Source: Flavobacterium sp. HTF (GTDB taxonomy: Bacteria; Bacteroidota; Bacteroidia; Flavobacteriales; Flavobacteriaceae). From it: 64,000 nt of DNA. Shown piece by piece: positions 44,509 through 54,088 of this stretch. The notes below the pieces were generated by a model. The model searched no databases. It saw only the letters and a list, made by a program, of their open reading frames with translations, and had not been told where the DNA came from. The stretch lies in the NCBI RefSeq assembly GCF_003105115.1, contig NZ_QETH01000006.1, positions 1 through 64,000 on the forward strand, read 5' to 3'. The first letter of the stretch is position 1. Each line of letters opens with the position of its first letter. Position numbers and translations under genes: made by a program.

Positions 44509-45442
44509 CATACTGAAAAAACAGAAGTATTCCGAGTCCCTAAAACTCATGGGAAACAACTTTACTATCACTGTTGTGGCCGAAAATGAGTATATTGGAA
44601 ATAAGAATATTAATCTTGCCATTGAAGAAATCAGGCGGATTGAAAGACTTTTGACTACTTATAAAGAGGACAGCCAGACCAATCTCATTAATGAAAATGC
44701 AGGAATTAAGGCGGTAAAAGTAGATCTGGAAGTTTTTAATCTTATCGAAAGATGTATTGGTATTTCCAGAATTACACAAGGTGCTTTTGATATTTCTTAT
44801 GGAAGTATCGACAAAAGTCTATGGAATTTTGATAAGGCAATGACCCAATTACCAGATGCCGAAACGGCTTTAAAGATGGTACACCTTATTGATTACAGAA
44901 ATATCATTTTAGACCCGGAACACACAACCGTATTTTTAAAAGAAAAAGGAATGCGGATTGGTTTTGGCGGCATTGGAAAAGGATATGCCGCTGAAATGGC
45001 AAAACAGATACTTTTAAATCATAATGTGCAGAGCGGCATTATTAATGCCAGCGGCGATCTTTCGGCCTGGGGATTACAGCCAGACGGTAGAAAATGGACA
45101 ATTGGCGTAGCCGATCCTAATTTGCCAAATGCAGCATTCTCTTATATGGAAATTTCCAATAAAGCAGTGGCGACCTCTGGAAATTATGAAAAGTTTGTAA
45201 CCATTAACGGCAAAAAATATTCGCATACCATTGACCCAAAAACAGGACTTCCGATAACCGGAATAAAAAGCGTGACCATTATTAGCGGAAACGCAGAATT
45301 TGCAGATGCAATGGCCACTCCAATAGCGGTTATGGGTATTAAAGCAGGCTTGTTTTTAATAGATCAGATAGCAGATCTATATTGTATTATCATCGACGAC
45401 AACAATAAAATTTACACTTCTAAAAACATTAACCTGAAATGA
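44492..45442 (+). CDS. apbE: FAD:protein FMN transferase (ApbE)
   Basis: 316 residues starting with GTG at 44492 inside the thioredoxin gene; a later ATG (codon 20) would cut into the conserved KLMGNNFTI region. Family motifs include FGGIGKGYAAE (158-168), NASGDLSAWG (185-194), SHTIDPKTG (244-252, metal ligands near Asp248) and FADAMATP. ApbE attaches FMN to Thr/Ser of exported redox proteins using FAD and Mg2+. It is fused by overlap to the DUF4266 gene (ATGA). Confidence 0.93.
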   Translation: MIAKSNILKKQKYSESLKLMGNNFTITVVAENEYIGNKNINLAIEEIRRIERLLTTYKEDSQTNLINENAGIKAVKVDLEVFNLIERCIGISRITQGAFDISYGSIDKSLWNFDKAMTQLPDAETALKMVHLIDYRNIILDPEHTTVFLKEKGMRIGFGGIGKGYAAEMAKQILLNHNVQSGIINASGDLSAWGLQPDGRKWTIGVADPNLPNAAFSYMEISNKAVATSGNYEKFVTINGKKYSHTIDPKTGLPITGIKSVTIISGNAEFADAMATPIAVMGIKAGLFLIDQIADLYCIIIDDNNKIYTSKNINLK

Positions 45443-45672
45443 AAAAGCCAAAACAAAAAGCGCTAGTACTGTTATGCAGCATTGCTTTTACGGGCATTCT
45501 GTTCACCTCCTGCACATCGGTAAAAGAATACCAGAAAGGAAAAATCAACGATTCTGAAATGGTCCTTTCCAACAGGAAAATAGAAAAGACAGAACTCAGT
45601 TTCCAATCCTACCGTGAAGGAGCTTCCGGGGCAAATTCAGGAAAAAGCGGCGGCGGCTGCGGTTGTAACTAA
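45439..45672 (+). CDS. DUF4266 small lipoprotein
   Basis: 77 residues with lipobox LFTSC (Cys25). The mature part is small and ends GGGCGCN, typical of DUF4266, with SGAN and EGASGA segments before it (about 61-65). It overlaps apbE by 4 bp and precedes the DUF3570 gene by 17 bp. The SGAx-like string resembles the S/T-G-A-S/T context in which ApbE attaches FMN, so this protein is a possible acceptor, but the third/fourth positions do not fully fit. Confidence 0.85.
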   Translation: MKKPKQKALVLLCSIAFTGILFTSCTSVKEYQKGKINDSEMVLSNRKIEKTELSFQSYREGASGANSGKSGGGCGCN

Positions 45673-45689
45673 TTTTCATACTATAAAAA

Positions 45690-46874
45690 ATGAAAAGAAT
45701 ATTCATTACAGGATTTGCCTTACTGGCATTATTTCAGACAAGAGCACAAAATGTTCCTACAGATTCCACAGCTTACAAAAGCAAAAAATTAAAACTAGAG
45801 GAGGTAAATCTGGTTTCCAGCTATTACAAGCAGGACGGAAACAATTCAGCCGTTACCGGGGGAATTGGTTCTGAACATTTAACCGACATTGCCAACACGA
45901 TCGATGTTAAACTGGTAAAATACGGAGAAACCGGAATCAAGCATACTTTTGATATTGAAGCCGGTATTGACCACTATACCTCTGCCTCATCAGATATGAT
46001 TGATTTAAGTGCCAATTCATCTGCATCTTCTTCAGACAACCGCTTCTACCCTTCTCTAACTTATCTAAGAGAAAATGAAGAGAAAGGAAGAACATTGGGT
46101 ATTGGCGTTTCATCATCGACCGAATTTGATTATCAGTCGTTTGGAGGCAATATCAGCTTCTCCCAAAAAACAAAAGACAGAAATGGTGAATTCACGGCCA
46201 AATTTCAAACCTTTCTCGATCAGTTAAAACTGATTGAACCTGTTGAGCTTCGCACTTCGGGAGGCGAAGGCTACGGAAGCGCGAACCGAAATACTTTTGC
46301 AGGAACTTTGAGTTATTCTCAGGTAGTAAACAAAAATCTGCAGGTCATGCTTGTAGGTGACGTTATCAGCCAAAACGGATATTTAAGCCTTCCGTTTCAC
46401 AGGGTTTATTTTGCAGACGGTTCTGTTCATCAGGAAAAAATGCCCGATACCAGACTTAAAATTCCACTGGGGATCAGGGCCAGTTATTTCTTAGGAGACA
46501 ATGTAATTATTCGCGCCTATTACAGATATTATACCGATGACTGGAGTCTCAGAGCACATACTGCCGATCTTGAAATTCCGGTGAAATTAACCCAGGCATT
46601 TTCAATGAGCCCGTTTTACAGATATTATACCCAAACTGGCACGAAGTATTTTAAACCGTATGGCGAACATACAGCAGCTGATGAATATTACACCAGCAAC
46701 TATGATTTGTCTAAGTTTGACAGCAGTTTCTTTGGGATGGGAATGAAATTCACTCCATTAAACGGAATCTTCGGCCTCAAACACTGGAATACTTTAGAGA
46801 TTCGTTATGGTCATTATACAAGAACTACCAATATGACTTCGGACATTATCAGTATTAACATCAAATACAAATAG
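45690..46874 (+). CDS. DUF3570 protein, probable outer-membrane beta-barrel
   Basis: 394 residues with a signal peptide (LFQTRAQN). Regular amphipathic strands (DVKLVKYGETGIKHTFDIEAG, NLQVMLVGDVISQNGYLSLP, NTLEIRYGHYTRT) and a terminal charged strand (IISINIKYK) fit a beta-barrel. DUF3570 genes travel with ApbE and DUF4266. The last gene of the operon, followed by a strong terminator. How the barrel works with the lipoprotein is not known. Confidence 0.85.
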   Translation: MKRIFITGFALLALFQTRAQNVPTDSTAYKSKKLKLEEVNLVSSYYKQDGNNSAVTGGIGSEHLTDIANTIDVKLVKYGETGIKHTFDIEAGIDHYTSASSDMIDLSANSSASSSDNRFYPSLTYLRENEEKGRTLGIGVSSSTEFDYQSFGGNISFSQKTKDRNGEFTAKFQTFLDQLKLIEPVELRTSGGEGYGSANRNTFAGTLSYSQVVNKNLQVMLVGDVISQNGYLSLPFHRVYFADGSVHQEKMPDTRLKIPLGIRASYFLGDNVIIRAYYRYYTDDWSLRAHTADLEIPVKLTQAFSMSPFYRYYTQTGTKYFKPYGEHTAADEYYTSNYDLSKFDSSFFGMGMKFTPLNGIFGLKHWNTLEIRYGHYTRTTNMTSDIISINIKYK

Positions 46875-46889
46875 AATTAATTATTTAAA

Positions 46890-46922
46890 AACACAAAGCC
46901 CAATCCAATTGGGCTTTGTGTT
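46890..46922 (+). terminator. Strong terminator after the ApbE operon
   Basis: Perfect 14-bp stem AACACAAAGCCCAA/TTGGGCTTTGTGTT (46890-46903 with 46909-46922) around a 5-nt loop. Symmetric, so it would also stop transcription on the other strand. Confidence 0.85.
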
Positions 46923-47028
46923 TGAATAACATCACAGCAGCAAAATGAAATTGTCCTGGTACAAAAAGAACAGATAAGAATCTCTGATAAAAAACCGTTA
47001 CCTTTAAATCAGCGAACAGCAATAGAAA

Positions 47029-47448
47029 ATGAATAGAATTTTTGAAAAATTAACCCGTCATCTGGCAAAGAATCCAAGAAGACTTTTCTTAATTGACTCT
47101 GTGGGGGCTCTGCTAACCGCTGTACTGCTTTGTGGAGTGCTTTCAAATCTAAGCCCCTATATTGGCATGCCCAAGACAACACTCAATTTACTCTTCTCAA
47201 TCGCAGCTTGTTTCTGCTTTTACTCGGCTGCCTGCTTTTTATTTTTAAAAGCAAAATGGGCGCTTTACATCAGACTAATAAGTTTTGCCAATTTACTGTA
47301 CTGCGCGCTGACCATTGCCTTTTTATTTATTCATTACAACAAGCTTACAATTCTTGATCTGATGTACTTTTTAGCTGAAACAGCAATCATCTGCCTGCTT
47401 CTTTACATAGAGCTTACCGTATCGGGAAAAATTTTAAACAAGCGGTAA
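47029..47448 (+). CDS. Four-helix membrane protein, hypothetical
   Basis: 139 residues with four hydrophobic segments (about 24-44, 52-72, 76-98, 105-128) between short charged loops, including Arg/Lys at the N-terminus (LTRHLAKNPRRLFL). I do not recognise a family. It stands between the ApbE operon terminator and the ClC gene, without a clear partner. Confidence 0.7.
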   Translation: MNRIFEKLTRHLAKNPRRLFLIDSVGALLTAVLLCGVLSNLSPYIGMPKTTLNLLFSIAACFCFYSAACFLFLKAKWALYIRLISFANLLYCALTIAFLFIHYNKLTILDLMYFLAETAIICLLLYIELTVSGKILNKR

Positions 47449-47572
47449 TGGCAGTCAAATTATCTCGCGCCGTAAACCCTGCCTTTAAAATTAGCATTAC
47501 ATTAACGTTTGGTTTTTCCCATTAACCCCTTTGAAGAGGTAACTTTGTGATTCTACAATACAATTTAGTAAA

Positions 47573-49357
47573 ATGTTCAAAAAACAATTCGTAAAGGCAA
47601 AGAACCTGCTGATCTGGGGACAGGAAAAATTAACCAAAAAACAATTTATTTTTCTCTCCAGTGTCCTTATCGGAATTATTTCCGCCTTTGCCGTGATTTT
47701 CTTAAAAGCCTTTGCGCACTGGGTCTATTCTTTTGCAACCTATATCAACGGCACCTTAAAGCTGAGTTTTATTAATAGTATCCTGCCAGTTATAGGTATC
47801 CTTTTAACTGTTTTTGTGGTAAAAAGAGTACTGGGAGGCACCTTGGAGAAAGGGACTTCGCAGATTTTATATATTGTGGCCAGAAAAGCCAGTATTATTC
47901 CCAAAAAGCAGATGTATGCCCAGATTATCACCAGCTCGCTCACCGTAGGGCTTGGAGGATCTGCAGGACTGGAAAGCCCCATTGTGATCACAGGCGCCGC
48001 TTTTGGCTCCAATTTTGCCCAGCAGTTCAAGTTAAGCTATCAGGAACGCACACTGCTCATTGGCTGCGGGGTTGCCGCCGGTATAGCGGCCGCCTTTAAT
48101 GCGCCGATTGCCGGGGTGCTCTTTGCCATCGAGGTGCTGCTGGTGGATGTCACCATTTCGGCCTTTACCCCTATTATGATTGCAGCGGCCACCGGAACAC
48201 TAGTTTCCACCATAGTGCTTAATGAGAATATACTGCTGACCTTCAGGGAAAAACAGACTTTCGATTACCATAATATTCCCTTTTACGTTTTAATGGGACT
48301 TTTCACGGGTTTTATTGCCGTTTTTTATGCCCGGAAATTTTTAAAAACCGAGCACTATTTTGCCCATTTAAAATTTGGCATCTATAAAAAAGCGCTAATC
48401 GGGGCCTGCATTTTAGGACTGATGATCTTTATTTTCCCTACGCTTTTTGGCGAAGGATACGAAAGCATTAAAACCCTTGCCGACAAAGAGCCCGGAAAAT
48501 TGCTTGAAAATACGCTATTTGGGGATTATGCCGACAACAGCTGGGTACTGCTGGCCTTTGTAGGGTTTTCTATGATGCTCAAGGCATTTTCTTCGGGAAT
48601 TACCTTGGGAAGCGGCGGTAACGGCGGTAATTTTGCCCCTTCGCTTTTTTTGGGCTCTTATGCCGGATATTTCTTTTCCAAATTTTTAAATCTCACGGGA
48701 CTTACTGATCTTCCCGTCAGCAATTTCACGCTCGTGGGCATGGCAGGGATCCTCAGCGGCCTGTTTCATGCGCCGCTAACGGCTATTTTTCTTATTGCAG
48801 AGATAACAGGAGGATATGATCTGATGATTCCCCTTATGATTGTAGCCTCTGTGAGTTTTGCTGTTTCCAAGCGTTTTGAAAAGCACTCCCTGGATGTAAA
48901 AAACCTCGCTAAAAAAGGAAATGTTTTCACCGGCAACAAGGATACTAATATTCTGTGCACACTGGAAATTGAAGACCTTGTCAAAAAAGATTACCTCACT
49001 GTAGAGAGCACTCAAAACCTTGAAAATGTTGCCGATCTTCTGGCACATTCCGATCAGGTTATTTTTGGGGTTGTAAACGGTGAAAACGATCTGCAGGGAC
49101 TGGTGTATTTTAATGATATACGCGAGGTAATCTTCGATAACCTCAAAGCGGAAAATATCCTTGTAAAAGATATAATGGTCCAGCCCATTCAGACTGCAGA
49201 TCTCTTTGACAGCATGGAAACTGTTATGAATAAATTTGAAAAAAGCAATAAGGCCTTCCTGCCGGTGCTTAAAAACGGGAAGTACTATGGTTTTATAACC
49301 AAATCAGATGTGCTGGAATCATACCGAAACAGGCTAAAATCGATGATCTTTGAATAA
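47573..49357 (+). CDS. ClC-family chloride channel/antiporter with CBS domains
   Basis: 594 residues. The membrane part (about 25-430) includes the ClC anion-filter motifs GLGGSAGLESPIV (gating Glu in LESP) and GSGGNGGNFAPSLFLG. Two CBS domains follow (about 455-590, VKKDYLTVE, KDIMVQPIQ and VLKNGKYYGFITKSDVLESY). Proteins of this class move Cl- or exchange it for H+, with CBS control by adenine nucleotides. Followed by DUF389 and NhaA genes, suggesting an ion/pH patch. Confidence 0.93.
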   Translation: MFKKQFVKAKNLLIWGQEKLTKKQFIFLSSVLIGIISAFAVIFLKAFAHWVYSFATYINGTLKLSFINSILPVIGILLTVFVVKRVLGGTLEKGTSQILYIVARKASIIPKKQMYAQIITSSLTVGLGGSAGLESPIVITGAAFGSNFAQQFKLSYQERTLLIGCGVAAGIAAAFNAPIAGVLFAIEVLLVDVTISAFTPIMIAAATGTLVSTIVLNENILLTFREKQTFDYHNIPFYVLMGLFTGFIAVFYARKFLKTEHYFAHLKFGIYKKALIGACILGLMIFIFPTLFGEGYESIKTLADKEPGKLLENTLFGDYADNSWVLLAFVGFSMMLKAFSSGITLGSGGNGGNFAPSLFLGSYAGYFFSKFLNLTGLTDLPVSNFTLVGMAGILSGLFHAPLTAIFLIAEITGGYDLMIPLMIVASVSFAVSKRFEKHSLDVKNLAKKGNVFTGNKDTNILCTLEIEDLVKKDYLTVESTQNLENVADLLAHSDQVIFGVVNGENDLQGLVYFNDIREVIFDNLKAENILVKDIMVQPIQTADLFDSMETVMNKFEKSNKAFLPVLKNGKYYGFITKSDVLESYRNRLKSMIFE

Positions 49358-49497
49358 AACCTTCCCTTGCATAAAATAAATTCAATCAGCTTTGAGTTCT
49401 CATTTGCCCGATTTCAGTAAATAATTATTAAAATTAGTCTTATCTTAGTCCTACATGCCAAAATAGCGTATTAAATCGCTTGCTAATTATATAGATT

Positions 49498-50808
49498 ATG
49501 AGAAAAATTACAGACCTGCTCAACCTTCGCGATGGAGAAGATGACAGGGTAAAAACCCTGGAGGCGGTAAAGAACAATATAACGTTCAAAGGAGCAAACC
49601 TTTGGATATTGGCCTGCGCCATTATTGTCGCCTCGGTTGGGTTAAATGTAAACTCAACAGCTGTGATTATCGGGGCAATGCTCATATCCCCTCTCATGGG
49701 GCCGATTGTGGGGGCCGGATTCGCATTGGGTATTTATGATTTTTCATTGCTTAAAAGGTCACTCAAAAATTTACTGACTGCAACAGTAGTAAGCCTGGTG
49801 GTTTCGACCTTGTATTTTTACCTTAGTCCCTTCAAGGATGTACAGTCCGAACTGCTGGCCAGGACTTCCCCAAATATCTATGATATCCTTATCGCCTTTT
49901 TTGGAGGTGTTGTGGGAGTGATTGCCGTTACCAGATCGGAAAAAGGCAATCCAATTCCAGGGGTTGCCATTGCAACGGCCCTTATGCCGCCGCTGTGTAC
50001 GGCCGGTTACGGGATTGCCACCGCGCAGTGGACCTTTTTTTTAGGGGCATTTTATCTCTACTGCATCAACTGCGTCTTTATAGGAATTGCTACTTTTTTA
50101 ATCATTAAATACCTTAATTACCCGGCCGTTAAACAGGTAGATGAAAAACACCAAAAACGGGTAAAGTATACCATTGCTTTTTTAATAACAGTTATGCTGG
50201 TGCCCAGCAGTTATCTGGCTTACTCACTGTACAGGGAGCAGCAGTTTAAAAAAAATGCAGATCTTTTCATTGAGAGTGAATTCACCAATAAAGGATATAC
50301 CATAGTGTATAAAAAAACTGATTTTACGCCTAAAGCTAAAAAACTCGAGCTGGCTTTCCTCTCCAGACGGTTTTCCGCATTAGAAATAAAAGAGCTTAAA
50401 GATAAACTGAACCAAAATAAATACCTGGCCGGCACACAATTGCAGATCCGTCAGGACAGCACTGACCGCTTCAATGCTCTAAAGGGCGATATCCTGAGCC
50501 AGATTAAAAGCAGTGAGAATGAGATGAATGTAAAAGACGTTAAGATCATGCAGCTGGAAAAGCAGCTGACCAGGAACAAATTTGACAACCTTCAGATTTT
50601 AAAAGAAACCCGGGTTTTATTTCCAGCTGTAAGTTCACTCTCTATCAATAAAAGCAGCCTTGTTAATCAAAAAGACAGCATTACAACGATAACGGCCGTT
50701 ATCTATGACGGCGCTAAAACTCTAAGTCCGGCCCAGAGCGACAAACTCAAGCTGTGGCTCAATGAGCGCCTGCTGGTAAAAGATGTGGAACTTTTCAAGA
50801 AACATTAA
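49498..50808 (+). CDS. DUF389 (TIGR00341-like) membrane protein
   Basis: 436 residues. Five to six membrane helices (about 28-48, 54-80, 86-106, 125-150, 160-200, 220-245) carry the family signature SVGLNVNSTAVIIGAMLISPLMGPI and later VAIATALMPPLCTAGYGIA. The C-terminal 190 residues are soluble and helical (EFTNKGYTIVYKKTDFTPKA...). The family is widespread with unknown transport role. Its 3' end overlaps the nhaA 3' end by 4 bp. Confidence 0.88.
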   Translation: MRKITDLLNLRDGEDDRVKTLEAVKNNITFKGANLWILACAIIVASVGLNVNSTAVIIGAMLISPLMGPIVGAGFALGIYDFSLLKRSLKNLLTATVVSLVVSTLYFYLSPFKDVQSELLARTSPNIYDILIAFFGGVVGVIAVTRSEKGNPIPGVAIATALMPPLCTAGYGIATAQWTFFLGAFYLYCINCVFIGIATFLIIKYLNYPAVKQVDEKHQKRVKYTIAFLITVMLVPSSYLAYSLYREQQFKKNADLFIESEFTNKGYTIVYKKTDFTPKAKKLELAFLSRRFSALEIKELKDKLNQNKYLAGTQLQIRQDSTDRFNALKGDILSQIKSSENEMNVKDVKIMQLEKQLTRNKFDNLQILKETRVLFPAVSSLSINKSSLVNQKDSITTITAVIYDGAKTLSPAQSDKLKLWLNERLLVKDVELFKKH

Positions 50809-51998
50809 TTTTCCCCAAGAGCTTTTTTCTGCTTTTTATTGTACAGGCTCAAAATGCAAAACCCTGAAATACCGGCAATTGTAGAGGCAATGAGTATCGC
50901 GAATTTGGCTTCATTTTGATGCAGTGCATCTCCAAAGGAAAGAAGTGCTATAAAAATCGACATTGTAAATCCGATCCCGCCCAGCAGACCAAGCCCCAGC
51001 ACATGCATCCAGGTAACAGACTGGGGAAGTTCGGCAATTTTCAGCTTGACCGACAGCCATGACATTATAAAAATTCCAATGGGTTTACCTAAAAATAATC
51101 CAAGGATAATACCCAGTCCCAGATTACTGAAAAGCCCTGATATCATTTCAGTTTCAAAAGTGATATTGGTATTGGCAAGGGCAAAAATGGGCATAATTAT
51201 AAAATTCACTGGACGGGTCAGGGCATGTTCCAGTTTTTCAAGAGCAGACTCCGTATCATCCTCAGTAGTGGGCAGCGTTACGGCTACCAGAACACCGGCA
51301 ATAGTGGCATGAATACCCGAGTGATGAATAAAATACCAGATAACTGCTCCGGGGATCAGGTAAAAAAGTATATTTTTGACACCCATTCGATTAAAGATTA
51401 TCAATAAAACAAACAATGCCCCTGCATATCCTAAATAGAGAAAATTCAATTCCGAGGAGTAAAATAGGGCTATTACTAAAATTGCAATAAGGTCATCCAC
51501 AATAGCCAGCGCGGCCAGAAATATTTTAAGGCCCGATGGTACCTTACTGCCTAAAAGGGATAAAATCCCCAGTGCAAAAGCAATATCGGTAGCCATTGGA
51601 ATCCCCCAGCCTTTGGCCGTATGCGGATCGCCATTATTAAAAAAGAAATAAATTAAGGCCGGAACCGCTACACCGCCCACTGCGGCAAGCACCGGAAGGG
51701 AAGCCTGGGCAAATGAAGAAAGCTCCCCTTCCACTATCTCCCTTTTTATTTCCAGTCCTACAAGAAGAAAAAAAACAGCCATAAGCCCGTCATTGATCCA
51801 GAGTAAAACCGGATATTTTAAATGCAGCAAAGAAGTATTGAATCCCAGTTCAAAATTAAGCAGTTCCTTAAAACCACCCGACCATCCCGAGTTGGCAATC
51901 AAAAGTGATATAAGTACACAGATTAATAATATAATTCCACCTGCAGAGGAGGATCGGAAAAAATGAGAAAAGACCTTAAGATTTATGAGTTTTGCCAT
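50805..51998 (-). CDS. nhaA: Na+/H+ antiporter NhaA
   Basis: 397 residues with about 12 helices. NhaA marks are present: INDGLMAVFFLLVGLEIKRE, GIPMATDIAFALGIL and LAIVDDLIAILVIALFYS with its Asp pair (ion-binding site), then LGLLGGIGFTMSIFI. Exchanges cytoplasmic Na+ for protons. It is convergent with the DUF389 gene. A pH/Na+ role fits the flanking ClC gene. Confidence 0.95.
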   Translation of the reverse strand: MAKLINLKVFSHFFRSSSAGGIILLICVLISLLIANSGWSGGFKELLNFELGFNTSLLHLKYPVLLWINDGLMAVFFLLVGLEIKREIVEGELSSFAQASLPVLAAVGGVAVPALIYFFFNNGDPHTAKGWGIPMATDIAFALGILSLLGSKVPSGLKIFLAALAIVDDLIAILVIALFYSSELNFLYLGYAGALFVLLIIFNRMGVKNILFYLIPGAVIWYFIHHSGIHATIAGVLVAVTLPTTEDDTESALEKLEHALTRPVNFIIMPIFALANTNITFETEMISGLFSNLGLGIILGLFLGKPIGIFIMSWLSVKLKIAELPQSVTWMHVLGLGLLGGIGFTMSIFIALLSFGDALHQNEAKFAILIASTIAGISGFCILSLYNKKQKKALGEN

Positions 51999-52207
51999 AA
52001 ATACAAATTTAACTCATTATAACTGTACCTCCAATTAAATATACCAAAAACCAATAGACTGTATTTTAAACAGGGCTGCATGGAAATATTTTTCGTGTGA
52101 TTTAAAGAATAATATTCAGACTGTAATTTATCATTTCAGCAGGTAAAATTCAGGTTTGCTGCAAAGAATTGCGTTTGAATGTGCAGTCCTCCACGACAAA
52201 ACAGGGC

Positions 52208-52325
52208 TCTGTGGCAGCCCTACCCTCGATGGCAGTGAAATCCTTTTGTGCCGGGGCCTGGCACAAAAGATTGCTTCGCCAGTACGCTGGCACTCGGGTG
52301 GAACCGATAGCGGGAAAAGCTCCTG
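52208..52325 (+). ncRNA. Structured intergenic element, copy 2 (Flavo-1-like candidate)
   Basis: Same block order as the copy at 35163: GGCAGCCCTACCCTCGAT, GTGAAATCCTTTT, hairpin CTTTTGTGCC/GGCACAAAAG (52243-52252 with 52260-52269), then AGATTGCTTCG, CGATAGCGGGAAAAGCTCC. Here about 30 bp are inserted after GATTGC, containing a further small hairpin GCCAG/CTGGC, so the structure varies in length outside the central stem. It is in the same orientation as copy 1. The small plus frame at 52169-52354 is its shadow. Confidence 0.6.
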
Positions 52326-52396
52326 AAAAATTATTAATTAATAGTCTCCACTAAAAATCACCTGCAAATCATAATAAATTTTACCCTTTTAAAATT

Positions 52397-53041
52397 CTAA
52401 TACACACTGAAATATTTCTTATATACTTTAAACAATTGAATACCTGCTAAAGCAATAAAAAAAAGCGGAATAAAAACAGGCAGTATGCCCTTTGCGAATT
52501 GATTTGTGTCTTGTAAAACAGACTGCAATATTATTATTACGCTAAGCATTCCTGTAAAAATACCCATTAAGGTTCCTGCGATATAATAATATTTTAGCTT
52601 CCTTTGAATGGTAATATATTTTTCATTGAGCAAATATAAATTCCAGCTGGTCCAAAAAGGCAATTGTAAAAAATTAAATCCATTTAAAATTACGCCAATT
52701 ATAAATGGAGAATAGATCAAATATCTCTCTAAATAATAATCAGACTCTGCCGGGTGATTGAAATTCAAATAAAAAACAAACGCCAGAGTAAGCATGAAGC
52801 CAACTGAAAACAGATCTATGACCTTCATGAGTTTTCTGTTTTTTATAAGCTCTCTGGCGAAAAGCAGCGTAAAATAAATCACAAAGGCTTCTATAAATAT
52901 GACTCCAAACAAAAAGAAAACCAAATTATGAAATCCTGATTTTGCATAGATTTCCAGTCCAACTAAGTTTAAGTATCCCAGCGGAACTGATCCGAGAAAA
53001 CTTACCAGAAATCCAACGGAGATATTTTTTACCTTTTTCAT
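52397..53041 (-). CDS. LysE-like membrane protein
   Basis: 214 residues, six hydrophobic segments. The start VGFLVSFLGSVPLGYLNLVGLEIY resembles the first helix of LysE-type exporters. The rest is less like the family, so 'LysE-like' is a fold guess. It is the last gene of a seven-gene operon beginning at 56730, 2 bp after the ATP-grasp gene. Export of the operon's product is conceivable. Confidence 0.7.
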   Translation of the reverse strand: MKKVKNISVGFLVSFLGSVPLGYLNLVGLEIYAKSGFHNLVFFLFGVIFIEAFVIYFTLLFARELIKNRKLMKVIDLFSVGFMLTLAFVFYLNFNHPAESDYYLERYLIYSPFIIGVILNGFNFLQLPFWTSWNLYLLNEKYITIQRKLKYYYIAGTLMGIFTGMLSVIIILQSVLQDTNQFAKGILPVFIPLFFIALAGIQLFKVYKKYFSVY

Positions 53042-53043
53042 TT

Positions 53044-54078
53044 CTAGAAATTCATTATTTTATTGTTTTGTGCCAGATGCAATCTGTACTCACGCATTCC
53101 CACTTTGTGATCTAAATAGGGAACGCCCGTTTTATGGTTTTCAACACTTATTTCATACATATAAGTAATATGTCGTGCCAGTTCTTTCCATGCAAACCAA
53201 ACCGAATGTTTGGGGTCATAAATATGTGTAGGTTCGCTTGCCGCACCGTTTAATTCTACAATCTGGAAGTTTTCTCCTTGTTCTAATTCTTCAAAAGTGT
53301 TGTACATGATATCGAAACGCCCGAAATAAAATTCAGGAATTTGAGCAGCGAGCTCATTGATCATCTTGGTTAATTTTGGCGTAACCCAATGGCTGCCATC
53401 CAAAAATTTTGCGCCCCGGGCGTGATTGCCAAATGGAACTAAATTTATGGTTTCGCCTCTGGGTAATATCAGGTCCAATTGATCACCATATTCTTCTTTT
53501 AAAACATTAAACTGCAACTGAAATCTTGGCGTTTGTTTGATCAGATTTTCAATTGTTGATTTGCCATCACCTGTTACAATCAAAAACTCTTTAGAGACAA
53601 TTCCGGTAATTTTTCCGTATTTTTCCAGCGGATGACGAACATAAAAAACACCCACTTCATTCTTGAATGGGATTAAATCCTGCAAAAGAAAATCAAAATT
53701 TGCTTTTTGGGCATAGTCTTTCAGCTCCGATATTGTTTTAATTTTTTTCACGCCCGAACCACGCAGGCCAATATCCGGCTTTGCAATTAACGGGAAATAG
53801 ATTTCCCTTTCTAATACCTTATCTGCTATGGTTTTAAAATCCGTATTTTCTTTAATTAAAATGGTTTTCGGGTAGCATTTTTCAGGAAGCAGATCATAAA
53901 TCTGTTTTTTGCTTTCCATCATAAACCCGCCGTTTTTAATTTTCGGATTAGAGGCATTAAAGAAAAAAATCGATCTTGCTCTGATGGCATAATAGGCCCA
54001 AAGAAAATAGATAGGAACATACAGAACCTGAAATGGCCAATATTCCCAATTGGTAATTTTATGAAAAAATAGTTTCAT
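53044..54078 (-). CDS. ATP-grasp ligase-like protein
   Basis: 344 residues. ATP-grasp landmarks: FPLIAKPDIGLRGSGV (A-loop Lys), LLQDLIPFKNEVGVFYVRH (adenine-side EV), FGRFDIMYNT (metal-binding Asp) and FQIVELNGAASEPTHIYD with metal-binding Glu/Asn. An N-terminal stretch (PFQVLYVPIYFLWAYYAI) is hydrophobic and may attach to the membrane. It should join an acid to an amine or thiol with ATP. The substrate is unknown. Adjacent gaps of 2 and 10 bp mark it as part of the operon. Confidence 0.8.
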   Translation of the reverse strand: MKLFFHKITNWEYWPFQVLYVPIYFLWAYYAIRARSIFFFNASNPKIKNGGFMMESKKQIYDLLPEKCYPKTILIKENTDFKTIADKVLEREIYFPLIAKPDIGLRGSGVKKIKTISELKDYAQKANFDFLLQDLIPFKNEVGVFYVRHPLEKYGKITGIVSKEFLIVTGDGKSTIENLIKQTPRFQLQFNVLKEEYGDQLDLILPRGETINLVPFGNHARGAKFLDGSHWVTPKLTKMINELAAQIPEFYFGRFDIMYNTFEELEQGENFQIVELNGAASEPTHIYDPKHSVWFAWKELARHITYMYEISVENHKTGVPYLDHKVGMREYRLHLAQNNKIMNF

Positions 54079-54088
54079 CTGAATGTTT

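Noticed and set aside
52169-52354. 61-codon plus frame
   Set aside because: It covers the second structured element; no independent support.
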